Below, one piece after another: positions 1-10,849 of a DNA stretch of 64,000 bases. The notes beneath the pieces were generated by a model. The model had not been told where the DNA came from, ran no database searches, and saw nothing but the letters and a program-made list of their open reading frames with translations. The DNA is from Thamnaconus septentrionalis (taxonomy: Eukaryota > Chordata > Actinopteri > Tetraodontiformes > Monacanthidae), in the NCBI GenBank assembly GCA_009823395.1, contig CM020520.1:3262501-3326500 (forward strand), in the 5' to 3' direction. Numbering within the stretch: the stretch's first letter is position 1; every line of letters begins with the position of its first letter. A program made the position numbers and the translations under genes.

Positions 1-1207
1 CACCTGGCCCCCATTTGACCCGTTTTCAGGTCTTCATATTTCATCCTGGACTCTGGTGGACCAATTTATCATGCAAAAAAACCTCCCGTGGATGTTAGCG
101 CACAGGTGTTATTTTTATTCAGTTTTGAAAGCCTACTAAGCGAGTGTGTCTGCGAGTATGATTTTTGCCCTGACCCTCTGTGAGGGCATGTTTTAGCGGT
201 TAGCTGGCTCTGTGGCCTGAAGGCAGAACACCCCAGCGAAGCAGAAGGTCCAGATCTGCGTTCCTCGCAGGAACGTGGCTAAATCGCGGCCCATTTCTCA
301 CCCCGATGAACACTAAAAACCGTAATGCACACTCTTTATCACCGCCGCCCTCTATATTGCTTCTACTGCTTTTTTCTCTCAGCTCTCCCAGTGAAACTGT
401 GGGCTCCCTTTTGCGCCGCCTCAAACAAGAGCCAGAAAGTCCATAATATCTTCTTTCAGCTGGCTGGCGGTGAATCATTTCAAGAGTCCTCTCTGGCGTT
501 TCAATCAGCGGCTTTTATTTCCCAGGATCAAAGTCACGCAGACGTTTGGGACTTACTTATGATTCGACTCGACAAAATGATCTTCCCCAACAGACTAATG
601 TATTGGTTTATGAACATGTAGGTTGAAATTACGCATCTTAAGCTTTTTTTGGACTTGAATGCAACAAAAAAGGGAGAACGCGTACGTTCCCTCACATCAT
701 TTTGTTCTTTGAAAGCTGCAGCGGAGCCCAAAGTCACGAGGCCGAGTGCATGTGAACGGCAGGCAGCGCACGTTCATCAGGGCTCAACGCTGCTCGTGCA
801 CCGTTCAGATCTGTCCTGCTACCGCCGAGGGCAAAACTGTTGGGCTTGGGAGCGAATGGACTTAGTGGTGTGGTGCGGCGTGTGTGTTTGTGTGTGCGGT
901 GGTGGTGTGCCAGATTACCTTGCTGAGCAGCATATTGCTGCAAGCCTGCCAGTTAGCAGGGGTTTACGCAGGGCCATTGCCTCTGATTATCTTTAACATC
1001 TTGCTGCGTGCGCCGCGATGGGCAGCTGGCACTGATTCAGCCGGACACGCACGCGTGTGCGCGCACACCCGCGTGCAAGACACAGAGAAGTGACAGTAAA
1101 AGTATCGGCTGGCCATCGTTGTGCTAAACATTTAAGCACAACGTTTAACAAAGATTTGAATGAAAAATAATTGTTAATTTTTACATGCATGATTTTTTTT
1201 CAGGCAT

Positions 1208-1209
<2 letters not shown>
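1..1209. other. Unassigned non-coding stretch
   Basis: Unique sequence with short overlapping open frames on both strands and no paired splice signals that stand out. Part of 880-910 is GT/GGT-rich. I see no gene, repeat family or RNA here. Confidence 0.5.

Positions 1210-1244
<35 letters not shown>
1210..1244. repeat. (CA)n microsatellite
   Basis: An uninterrupted AC/CA dinucleotide tract of about 35 bp preceded by a short T run. It is likely polymorphic. Confidence 0.95.
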
Positions 1245-1247
<3 letters not shown>

Positions 1248-2326
1248 CAGAGGACATACTCATGGCTTTCTTTTCTCCCCAGCTCGTCACCCTGAGCTCT
1301 AAGGTTGCATTTCTCCAGCGGTGATCAGCGCCGACACATCGCACCCTGCCCTCTTCAACTCTTAGACTGGGGCATCAAGCCCAGCAAACATCACCGCCAG
1401 CTGCAGGCGTGGCAAAACAAAACAAAATAAAAATATCTGGCTGGTGTTGGCAGGGCCGCCATCGCTGCCATCGCTGCCGCCGCCGTCGGCACCGCTGAAG
1501 TGGCGCACAGGTGTCGACTCCCTGTGTGTGAAAGCCAGCAAGGTTTGACACAGAGATCAAGGTGTCCTCTGTGCCGGTGGGCCGCATGAATGCATGCATG
1601 ACCGTGACTCCGCACTGGTGCCACAGTGTGCACATTTCAGCACGTGTGTGTTTCTGCTGCTTCCACAGTGAGGCCACAGTGGCTCTATGCAGCCTGGCCA
1701 GAAGAGCCACTGTGTGACAACGAAACCCAGCCGTCTGCTTCCCGCTGAAAACTATGACGCTCTGAGAGAAGAGCTACATGTGACAGTCGTGTATGGCCAC
1801 CAGCTCCATGAAGGGCATTCTGGGAAGTCCTTCGCAGCCCCAGGTTGGGAGCCACGCCCCAGGACAATCTCCATTTGGAGGACTACTCAGCACTAATGCT
1901 TCACCCCCACCTGGTAATCTGTGCAGGAATCCGGACACCCTGCACCCTGAGTGTGAAGGGCTGAGTGGTCGGACCACAGGTGAGAAGAGATTGGGGCCTT
2001 GCTGACTTTTTCATTTCCCACAAGATTGAAGATTCAGAGATCTTACTTCAAAACCCGATGTGATTGTGTATGCAAGGAATAAAGAAAGTGTTAAAAAAGA
2101 GAATTTAAAAAGCATCAAGTGGCAGTTAAATAGACGTTTTACAAAAATACAAACATACAAGTAAAAGATTCTAGATAGATTCACAAGTGTCAAGTACGGA
2201 TGAGGGTGATTGAAGTATTATGTAGTACTATACAATACTATATAACACGCATACACACTGTCATACTAAGGGAATCCTAAAGATCCAGTCGGAATCGCTA
2301 CATGACCAAATGAGTCAGTCAGTCCC
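1245..2326. other. Unassigned non-coding stretch
   Basis: No recognisable gene. At 1453-1500 there is an imperfect GCC/GCT (CNG) run. The remaining open frames are short and overlapping. Confidence 0.45.
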
Positions 2327-2345
2327 TGACCTCTGACCTCTGACC
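2311..2345 (+). promoter_or_regulatory. AP-1-like site plus triple TGACCTC nuclear-receptor array
   Basis: TGAGTCA (2311-2317), an AP-1 consensus, is followed by TGACCTC-TGACCTC-TGACC (2327-2345). The spacing gives overlapping DR1 half-site pairs, the arrangement bound by COUP-TF/NR2F, HNF4 and RXR heterodimers. The motif is seen directly. Occupancy and function are inferred, and chance occurrence in 64 kb is possible. Confidence 0.35.
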
Positions 2346-3323
2346 GTTCTCTCACAATCTCAGGATTGTGTTGCCAAAAGTTCTGACATGAAGTCAACTA
2401 TCTTCACTTCACCGCCACCGCCCACTAACGAGCGTCAACACACGGACGACGTCCAGGTTTCACCTGCAGCCTCTCCCCCAACGAGGCCCGTTAACGTGTC
2501 TCAGGACAATTTACAGCCCTCATCCTGCTTTCACAGCCTGGTGTGCGCGGCAGCCAGCCTGCCACCTGCTCGCTGAAGTAGTCACCAGGTTCAGTATCCT
2601 GCCAAAGCTGCCACTGAAGTGAAACGTGCCTGCATGGTAATAATTTATTAAAACCAAGTACGCTTTCCATGAGGGCTCTCAATTTGAACTCTGAGCCTCT
2701 GTGTTTTTTTTTTTTTCAAACACACTTCAGAGATGCTCTAAAATCACTTCGGTTGGACAAGAATCTATTAGCAGCGGGTGATACTTTTTGTATTTTTAAA
2801 AAAAGTTTCCAAGTGACCTCACACTTCGCCCGCCACAGTGTGCTTCATTCCCGCGCGGCGTCTGCGGAACAACAGGCTGTGAGGTGCTTCAGTGTTTGCT
2901 CTTGGCTTTTGTCTTTAATCCTGTTTGGTTCCGACGCGTCGGTGGCGAGCTGCTGCAGTCACGGCGGCTCGTCTAAGTCGGACTAATCTGGCTGGCCTTG
3001 TTGTTTTAGCCTGTTTGCTAATTAATGGTGCGCTATGTGTATTTCCCAGCCGGCTGCCTTTACTCTCCGTGTTTTTGTTTTGGGTCTTTTTTTTGTTCTA
3101 AGTGCAGCTCCCAGAGGTGTGTGTGGCCGAAGAAATGTTTAAGCGCAGCTCGTCTTGCAGTTTGCATGTCTCAGAAAACGTAAATTACCACATGGATTAA
3201 GGCTCTGCTGGCATTTTCTTGTCGACTTGAATGGTTCAGATGTTTAATGGACGGGAAAAAAACTAGGTTACCAATAGGAGCATATCAGCAGCATAGACTG
3301 TGGTGGTCATATATACTATATTG
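2346..3323. other. Unassigned non-coding stretch
   Basis: A poly-T run lies at 2704-2716. No exon pair, RNA gene or repeat family is recognised in the rest. Confidence 0.45.
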
Positions 3324-3325
3324 TA

Positions 3326-3565
3326 CACTACCAGTCAAAAGTTTGGGCTTACCTATTTCTTCTTCATCTTTACTATTTTCTACACTGCAGATACATCAAA
3401 TATATGACCAAGATATGCAGAAGTGTTAATTACCTAAATATGTTATATTTATATTTATATTTTATATAAAGGGTGGCTATTCTAGATCAAATAAAATATA
3501 AAACTTAGTTATTCCACAAAAACCATTAAATCAGAAGTATTCGTCCAAACTTTGGACTGGTAGTG
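3326..3565. mobile_element. Tc1-like MITE (non-autonomous)
   Basis: A 240-bp element bounded by inverted repeats beginning CACTACCAGTC and ending GACTGGTAGTG. The outer 23 bp match with two differences. It is flanked by TA on both sides (3324-3325 and 3566-3567), the expected Tc1/mariner target duplication. The interior is AT-rich, with a TATATTTATATTT-type run near 3447-3472, and carries no transposase. The termini resemble Tc1-like families widespread in fish. It must have been mobilised in trans by a related transposase. Confidence 0.85.
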
Positions 3566-3567
3566 TA

Positions 3568-4030
3568 TAACCATGTAAAAACGTGAATCTCGTTGGAATT
3601 AAAATAAAAGTATCTGTCTCAGTGCACCTAATCAAATACAAATGCTACATTCAGCACCCACCAGTCAAAGGGTGCAGGGATGCAGGTTGTCTCAGAGGCA
3701 GAGTCCAGATAAGGACACAGGGTCTCTGAGCTCTCGCAACATTTACATACTTGACCTGGCAGTGTAATAGAAACACCTTCAGATTTTACAACCCGAAGCG
3801 TTTGATTTCAAACGTCGATGAGCACAGCTGAGGAAGGAGAAACACCGCCTCTCGCCAGATGATCAAATCAACAAAAAAAAAATCCTGTACGCTGAAAACG
3901 GGACATTTTACTGCAGTGGGAAAAAAAAAACAACCTCCTGCTGTGCCCTCCAACTACACTTTATTACCTGTGAAATGAAAGAATTAATCGCAACGATGAT
4001 GACAGGTGTGTTGCAGAGACAGCCTGGACT
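3568..4030. other. Unassigned non-coding stretch
   Basis: AT-rich unique sequence downstream of the MITE with two short poly-A runs near 3872 and 3922. No gene is seen. Confidence 0.45.
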
Positions 4031-4037
4031 TTCCAGC

Positions 4038-4125
4038 TGGGCGGGAGTCGAACCCACGGCAGGTGAAACTCAGGTTTGCCGACGCCCTGGGGCTGCCGGC
4101 GGAAATAAAAAAAAAAAAAAAAAAA
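4038..4125 (-). repeat. Possible tRNA-like SINE relic with A tract
   Basis: Read on the minus strand, about 4049-4065 contains GTGGGTTCGACTCCCGC. This is a good T-arm with a B-box (GGTTCGACTCC) and a pairable five-base stem. I cannot fold a convincing D arm or acceptor stem, so it is not a functional tRNA. An A run (19 A) at 4107-4125 borders it on the plus strand. It may be an old tRNA-derived SINE fragment; the family is unknown and chance is possible. Confidence 0.3.
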
Positions 4126-4448
4126 TCATATTTCCTCCACTCTCCTACTGTGAACAGATTAAAACAAGTTGCTTTTATATGTTGCCACATAGCCTGTGGG
4201 ATATTAATTGAGGTGCACTAATGTTAGTGGGAACAGCGAGGGGAGGAGCGGCTCAAAACGCTCCCATCTGGACTCTAACAAAACAGCGCTGAAGGAAGCT
4301 TTGTTGGCTTTTAATGTTGATATATTTTTTCCCCCCTCTTTTTGTTTGTTTGGATGAAGACTACAGGGAAATAACTTGTCCTATTGTTTTCCGTGGCAGC
4401 GCAAACAGGATGATTGCAGGAGGCAGAGGCGGCGCCACGGGGAACAAG

Positions 4449-4482
4449 CTGCTGCCGCCGCTGCCGCCGCTGCCACCGCTGC
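4449..4482. repeat. GCTGCCGCC repeat (CNG-type)
   Basis: Imperfect tandem GCTGCCGCC units. A similar block occurs at 48667-48712. Neither sits in a credible coding exon. Confidence 0.75.
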
Positions 4483-5022
4483 TTTTTACTTAGCATTAAG
4501 AAAAAGGAAGAAAAAACGTGGGTTTGAAAATGCATAGAAATGGATTTTGTGGTCCAAATTGGCAAAAGTGGAAACAACAAAAGGGGTACGTCTGTGTGTG
4601 TCAAAGGCTACAAAGGGAAGTAAAGATACAGATTACACAGCCGACTGAATAAGAATGAAACTTTGCTTATGCAATAGAAACAATCACTGGATGAACTAAG
4701 TGTGTCCTACAAGAAATCTTAATGCAGTTTGGAGCTTCTGTCGAACATTTCATGTAATAAATAAGCGCAAAAAAAATTCCAGGAAGTGAAAAGAGAAATT
4801 TTTACCCGTCACTTCCTGCCATGTTGCAGAAGGAGGCTCTGGTGATATTTTCCATTATACAAGTTGCTGTTATGTCACCGAAAAACAATAGGCGAGGACA
4901 GAAATGCCCACTGCTGACTCCATAAAAATATAAAATGCTTTCCAACACACTCATCCTTTCAAAACAGAGCTGCTCAGGACTGAAGAAATGCCATTTGAGG
5001 CAAAATAGGTTTTAGGAACCAC

Positions 5023-5041
5023 AAAAAAAAAAAAAAAAAAA
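5023..5041. repeat. Poly-A tract
   Basis: A run of 19 A. No retroelement body is recognised upstream of it. Confidence 0.85.
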
Positions 5042-5559
5042 TCAAGAAGGTGAGAAAGCAAAGCTATTTTTTCTTTAGCTGTGCCACTGTTTGCCATGAA
5101 AGACTGGCTTGTACTGGCTTTGGAGAGGAGAGGGGGGAAGGAGGAGAAAGACAACGAGGATTGCCAGTTCCTTCAGCCTCTTTGAGACGGGATTGTCGAC
5201 GCCGGGGGGAACGGTGCGTCTTTTCTGCGCACGGTAAGTCGGAACTTCACAAGCACTACAAGCCAGGAGCAAACACACAATTAGAACCGTCGTCACTATC
5301 AAGGCAATCCAGAGACGGCGGTGTTTACATTCATGGCAGCTGCTAGCAAGAGTTTAGCGTAACTTAAATCCTGCAGGTTGCAAAAACCCCCTGAAAAAAC
5401 AGAAAAGAAAACAAACACAGATGAAAAATGGATGAAAAGTAGTGAATTCTGTCAAATCGCGAATAGTGCTCCCTGAGTGAGAGCTCCACACCTGGAGACC
5501 TTCCCCATCCTTAAGATTTATGACACCCCAGGAAGTCAACTCGGGCGGCAGGGGCCCTT
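5042..5559. other. Unassigned non-coding stretch
   Basis: A splice-like pair lies at about 5175 (acceptor CCTTCAG) and 5231 (donor GTAAGT), but the enclosed 57 bases stay open in two frames and resemble nothing known, so it is not called as an exon. Confidence 0.4.
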
Positions 5560-6010
5560 GTTAGAGATAATATTTTTAATCTCCTCAAAATGAAATAATT
5601 GCTTCATTCAGTGTTATGAATGAGGCCCCATTAAGGAGCTGTGTCGGGTTTATGTGTTTCCGGCGAGGCGACGTGAGAGGAGCAAATGCTCCACTCCATC
5701 ACCGCCACGCGGAGGTAAATGGATCATGTCCCTGACGGTCGGTGGCACTTTATGACGGATTGCTGCTTTAAATGATGTGCAAGTTAAAAGATGGCCGAGG
5801 CATTTAGTCATAATTGTGATCTGACAGTTCTGCTTCTTTGTTTGGCCCTTATTTGAATAAATTGCACTGACAGCTTTGTGCTTCTCCTGTTTTGGCATGT
5901 ACGGCCAGTTTTAATTGAGAGTTTGCTGTGGTTGCGGCAGGAAAAATGCATCTTTCATTACTTTTTGGGGAGCAGCTATCTGGCAAATTAAAGTGCGTCT
6001 CTGAAAACCC
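5560..6010. promoter_or_regulatory. Candidate conserved non-coding element (motif-dense)
   Basis: Unique AT-rich sequence without coding potential. It holds two TGACAG (MEIS/TGIF-type) sites at 5822-5827 and 5867-5872, TTTAATTGAG near 5910, and several ATAATTG-type homeodomain words. Texture like this is typical of enhancers near developmental genes. Conservation is not demonstrated here. Confidence 0.3.
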
Positions 6011-6589
6011 ACCTTTCATTTAATCTGTTTAGCCTCTCTGTCCCTCGAACCAGTTCAACAGACACCTTCGACAGAATTTCATTTGCAACAACCACGCCGG
6101 CAGTGGCGGCGGGCGGGAGTGAGAGATGAGTTACCGCTGAAAATCACGCTGTAAAATGATGTAAAGTCGATAAAATGCAAGACAAATCCCATCAAGCCCC
6201 TCTACGTGCGGGAGAGAACGGTTACATTTATCCTGACGTGTGTAAAAACTCCTGCAGGAAGATCCAGAGCAGCGCCGTTCCTTTTATCAGCTGTTGCTTC
6301 AGACGATAAACGTGCAGCATCTGCATTTCTCCCCCCCGCCCTCCGTCGGCTCCCTCAGCTTCATTCGCATCCATATGCATAGAAATAATCTGTGGGCCGA
6401 GTCCCCGGCATGTGTTACTGCTCCACCTCATAATGCGCCCCGCTGTCCTTTGCATAATCACTTTACAGAGCACAAATTCAAATTGGAAGCACTGCCACAG
6501 CCAGACTTCCTGTACGCGCCAGGCGACAAAGATCCTCTATATGAAATCAAACTTCCCTCGTGCCTCCTTTCTTGCTGAATTCCGCAACA

Positions 6590-6850
6590 TCATCAACATA
6601 TCTCTTTGCCAAATTGCCTAAAGGTATACGCCGACGATGCTGCACTGCACGGAGACCACAGGGACTTACTGCATTGTAATGCAATACTGCTGGATATACT
6701 GCAGAGAGACATTTGCATGGATGAGGTCAATTTGACAGGCATGTGCAACGCAGGGAGCTTGAGAGAGCTGAGAGTACGGCCCCGGCCTGTGCAGATCCAT
6801 ATCGTGAAGGCGCTCCAACAAATCCCAGCTAAAGTGGAGAAATTCTTCTT
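6590..6850. promoter_or_regulatory. Candidate conserved non-coding element with POU site
   Basis: A unique block containing ATTTGCAT (6708-6715), the reverse of the octamer ATGCAAAT, and a small symmetric ATTGTAATGCAAT stretch near 6675. Its plus-strand open frame contains the tetrapeptide YADD but no other reverse-transcriptase motif (see findings). Confidence 0.3.
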
Positions 6851-8094
6851 CTTTTTTTTCCCTGACTGGTAACCCGAGTGTTTTGCCATCGTGTTGCTTG
6901 GAGTGTGTAAGAACAGATGGTTTAAGAGCTGTTGCCGTGTCCAAGGGGAGAGTTTTGCAGGAGGTGCACATGACTGTGAACACTGGCTCCCTACAATATT
7001 TTTGTGCATATTTTAAGGTTTGCGCGTGAGAAGAATGAAAAAAGCGATAAGACTTTGTTTGTCGCGGTGCAGTGCACCTATTGGGGGCGCTGTGGAGACA
7101 CTTCGAGGCTAAAATCCGGTCTGGGTCAGAGCCATCGTGTTTGTGTCTTCATTTAGTAGCCAGCAGGACAGCGAGCGGACAGGAAGGCAGCTCATAATTC
7201 ACTATAATTACAAGACACCGATCAAGCCAGATATTGATTCTGCGATCGATCCTGATCAACATGTCAGGAGGAAGGAGAGGGAAGCAGAAGTCCACAATCA
7301 TACTGCAGCGGGTTATTCGCTTTACTCCTTTTGGGTTTTCAACAGCAGTGTTTTTCTTTTTGTTTTGTTTTCATTTTTCACCCCGTGCATCACATGCTGA
7401 AAGTGGCAGTTTATTGTAAGTGCAGCTTAAGATGTTGCAGCACAGAACCAGAGCAGCTCTCAGCCGCTGAACGCTGTTTTGGATTCTTTATTTTTATTCT
7501 TTAAATCCATTTTCCTCCGGCTTTGGCTCATACAGCCGAGGACAGAGTGTTGACCCCTGCAGCCCCGCCGCTCAATGGCTGCAATCAGCCCAGTCATTAT
7601 CCTCCAGCCTCATCTGCTGTTCCTGCTTCTGCTTCTTATCTCTCAACAGGCCTCCGTGCATTCAGCCGCACTCTGCGTCTCTCGCCATCAAATGATCAGG
7701 ACGGAGTAGATGGAAGCTTCATCGACTGAGCCACTCTGGTAAGTGCACCAGGCAGGTCCACAGGTTATATTGCCCGTCAATCTGTTTATGTATAAGATGG
7801 AGTTTCACCCATATTACTGCACCAAGAGCATAAACTGGCGGCCACTTCAGATCCACATTTTCCATTTTCAGCATCACAGGGAAGCAATTCTTTCACAATC
7901 ATACAACCATAACATAATTCCATCTTTCACCCTCTGTTTGCAGACTCCCAACGCTTCGTTGGACCTTCAGGGTGGGGTCAGAGGGCCGAGCCAAAACCTG
8001 TCCGAGGATGTTGACGCTAATCTAATTTAAACTAATGTAGTCACTAATAATAGAAAAACAATTCTCATCATCTCAGCCCACATGGAAAAAAATG
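6851..8094. other. Unassigned non-coding stretch
   Basis: Unique sequence. A GGGGGCGCTG string at 7085-7094 weakly resembles a CTCF core. An acceptor-like CAACAG near 7650 and a GTAAGTGC at about 7740 enclose stops in all frames. No gene is seen. Confidence 0.4.
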
Positions 8095-8122
8095 AAAATA
8101 AATAAATAAATAAATAAATAAA
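8095..8122. repeat. (AAAT)n microsatellite
   Basis: About seven AAAT units in an AT-rich context. Confidence 0.9.
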
Positions 8123-8202
8123 GGCAGCAGTGAGTGTTGGAGAACGTGTGAGAATCCTGTTGGCGCGACGGTGGCTGCTGATCGATGGCTGTTATCAGCA
8201 GG

Positions 8203-8233
8203 AACACACACACGCTGGCGCGCACACACACAC

Positions 8234-8280
<47 letters not shown>

Positions 8281-8375
8281 AACACAGCAGGATTAGCCAC
8301 TGGATACATGGATTATTACACACACACACTCACACACAGACACATAAAGACAACCACACTTTTTTTAGGCAAGGG

Positions 8376-8425
<50 letters not shown>
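8203..8425. repeat. Clustered (CA)n microsatellites
   Basis: Three or four CA arrays in 223 bp (8203-8212, 8222-8279, about 8317-8343, 8377-8425), separated by short unique spacers. Threonine/histidine-rich open frames across this interval are artefacts of the repeat. Confidence 0.95.
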
Positions 8426-8427
<2 letters not shown>

Positions 8428-8996
8428 GCTCTCTCCTTCTTAATCCGCTTCCTCCTCTCAATGGACGCTGCGGCACGCGTGCAGGGGGGAGGTGTGAGTG
8501 TCGAGTGTGTGTGTCGAGGGGGATTATAAGCATATAGTTAAGATTTCGTGTCAATAGAAATTCTTTCTAATTCCCACACCCACCCCCCTAAGTTGCCCTC
8601 GGAACACATTTCCACGCTGACTAAAGTACAATGGGGAGGGGGAAAAAAATGACAAAGAGGCTCATCTCCCTGCCCGCGGAGCGCACAGATTACTGTACAC
8701 GCTTGTAATCTACATATTATGCTACCGTAGGCTGCTAAAGGGCTGTTAAATGGTTTTCAGTAGATTAGTCTTTGTGCGCTCTTTAATCCCGTTGTTGCTT
8801 CTCATGCGTGCCGCCGTCGGCGTACACACAAGACTGCCAACGTGAAGATTGGAATCTTGTGTAATCACTTGTTTCCATGTGCAGTTTGTTTTCCAGTGCA
8901 GCGTGCGGCAGAAGAGCCACGCACACAAAAAAAAACACCTGAGCGGATTCAGAGTATGAACCGTTTTGGAGGCCATCATGTAAAAAATTAATAAAT
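8426..8996. other. Unassigned non-coding stretch
   Basis: Unique sequence between the CA cluster and a retroelement copy. No gene is recognised. Confidence 0.4.
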
Positions 8997-9010
8997 AATG
9001 TAACAATGGA

Positions 9011-9134
9011 CTGCGATGAACTGGCGACTTGTCCAGGGTGTCACCCTGCCTTCGCCCTAAGACAGCTGGGATAGGCTCCAGCAGACCCCCGTGACCCTGA
9101 ATAGGAATAAGCGGGTATAGAAGATGAATGAATG
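9011..9134 (+). mobile_element. 5'-truncated SINE/LINE-tail retrocopy
   Basis: About 124 bp aligning closely with the 3' end of the element at 60683-61058. Shared strings include GATGAACTGGCGACTT and GACAGCTGGGATAGGCTCC, and both end in GAATGAATG repeats. The perfect 14-bp direct repeat AATGTAACAATGGA flanks it at 8997-9010 and 9135-9148, the mark of target-primed reverse transcription. The tRNA-like head and central part are absent, so this is a 5'-truncated insertion and cannot be transcribed from its own promoter. Confidence 0.9.
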
Positions 9135-9170
9135 AATGTAACAATGGAGTTCATGGCTCCATAATCAGAT

Positions 9171-9242
9171 CCAATCCAATCCACTTTATTTATATAGCAC
9201 GGTTTTGACAACACAGGGTTTCCAAAGTGCTGCACAACAAAA
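9171..9242. repeat. Common fish interspersed repeat fragment
   Basis: Contains CACTTTATTTATATAGCAC followed by a CCAAAGTGCTGCACAAC-type end. From memory this pairing recurs many times in teleost genomes. I cannot assign its family. It sits about 20 bp from the neighbouring retrocopy's target duplication. Confidence 0.6.
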
Positions 9243-9297
9243 TATAAGTGGTGGCGATGACCAACGGAGACCAGTGGTGGCGCTTTACTTTAAAAGG

Positions 9298-9313
9298 CAG
9301 CGCCAGGGGGCAT
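9298..9313 (+). promoter_or_regulatory. Weak CTCF-like core
   Basis: GCGCCAGGGGGCAT resembles the CCAG/GGGGGC core of the CTCF motif. It is weaker than the candidates at 31103 and 44092. Confidence 0.2.
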
Positions 9314-9689
9314 AATGGCTCAGATTAATTACACTTATTTTCGATGAAAATTCATAAATCTTACACGACAAGCTAATCTTTGAGTTCCACTCAGTGTCCC
9401 CGAGCTGTGAATGCATAAGCAGTTAATACGAGCCAGATGGCACATTTGCCAAGCTCTCGACGTGCACAACATCACGCTGCTTATGATCAAGGAAGAGGGA
9501 GATGCTCGTTGTGGCGTTCGCTGGTCGATGCCGACGCCGTTTGGACCAACAGGACTCAGAGTCAGAGCCAAGTTTGCCCAGCCAGTTGTTGCAGACTTTA
9601 ATTAAAAAGTCTTCATGTTCTATCCAGGTCCTGTTGGCCACTCGGACATCAAAACAAAATTCATCCATTTCGACTTTGTTGACAACCTA

Positions 9690-10270
9690 ATGTCTACCAT
9701 ACAATTCAATAAAACTTCCAATGTAGAAATTAGATCTCATGCAAAACTGAGACTGCAGTCGGCAGAAAGCAAACAAGCAAAAGGGCACGGAGGTCATTCC
9801 CGAGGGTCAGCTGTAGATTTTGGATTAATCAGAATAGGTCTCACCTTTCAGAAACCCTCTAATCAAAATCATAGCAGCTGTATCATGTTTAATATGGAGC
9901 AACTAACACTTCAGCTTGGCGTTTGAAATCCAACCCCCACCAGACAATTAAAGAAGCTGGGAAGCAAGTCATAATTCAAAAACGAAGAGCGGGCGACAGA
10001 CATCGGAGCCTCATGCCTATTGATGCGAACAGGGTTATTTTGACATCATATATATGCAGTCGCTCACCAATGCCCTGAAATGTCTTGGCTTGAACTCTGA
10101 GCGCTGCACATTTCCCGTGAGGCGGCCACTCTGCCGCCGCCGCCTCGTTCCGCCGTGATAAAGACGCTTCATTTGGGCCGAGTCCACGCGGCTACACAAG
10201 GTCAACTGGCAGCGAAATAAATCAACATCCAGGCGCCGACCCCGACTCTAATGTCCTATTATTAGTTTTC
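9690..10270. promoter_or_regulatory. Candidate conserved non-coding element
   Basis: Unique AT-rich sequence with GATTAATCAGAAT near 9823, CAATTAAAG near 9946 and CATAATTC near 9970. No coding evidence. An enhancer is inferred from texture only. Confidence 0.25.
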
Positions 10271-10299
10271 AGCTTTACCAAAACCTAATAGTGCGTGCT

Positions 10300-10336
10300 C
10301 ACACACACACGTGCGCACACACGTGCGCACACAGGC
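10300..10336. repeat. CA / GTGCGCACAC purine-pyrimidine repeat
   Basis: CA dinucleotides grade into two direct copies of ACACGTGCGC. Alternating purine-pyrimidine sequence can adopt Z-DNA. Confidence 0.7.
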
Positions 10337-10579
10337 ACGCACGATTCAATCTGGCATGGCTGGTGGCCCGCACCCAGAGAGGCAAGGGAAGCAATAAGTG
10401 AGGAAGATTGTTGGTGAAAGATATCCACATTTTTCTCCAAATATTCAATAACGCCACGTCTGCTCCAAGCCGCGCGTATGACAGAATAATTATCAATTTC
10501 CATATGATTACGGTATTAGGGTCGGAAACCGCATAACAGAAAACATTTGTTAATGCCCAGTGATTAGATCAAGGCCGCT

Positions 10580-10604
10580 GTCGCGTGGCGTGTCGCGTGG
10601 CGTC
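10580..10604. repeat. Short direct repeat GTCGCGTGGCGT
   Basis: Two abutting, near-identical 12-base copies. No known element. Confidence 0.5.
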
Positions 10605-10849
10605 GGCAGAATTCGATTCCGGATTCCGCAGACTTGCACGCCGGCTGTAATAATTGAAATAAACAAATAAACAAATAATGGGTGACGTACATGAGAACAT
10701 GCAGGACACATATGAAAGACCCCGTGCCTGAAATAAATCTGCACTCATAAGCAGAGTGAAAGTCTTGTAACAATCAATGGCGGCTCAGACCCCAGAGTGA
10801 GAAACATTGGCATCCATGGAAAAAAAAAGGAAAAGAGGAGAGGCCGCAT

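Noticed and set aside
4038..4110. A true tRNA gene on the minus strand
   Set aside because: Only the T arm folds; D arm, anticodon arm and acceptor stem do not.
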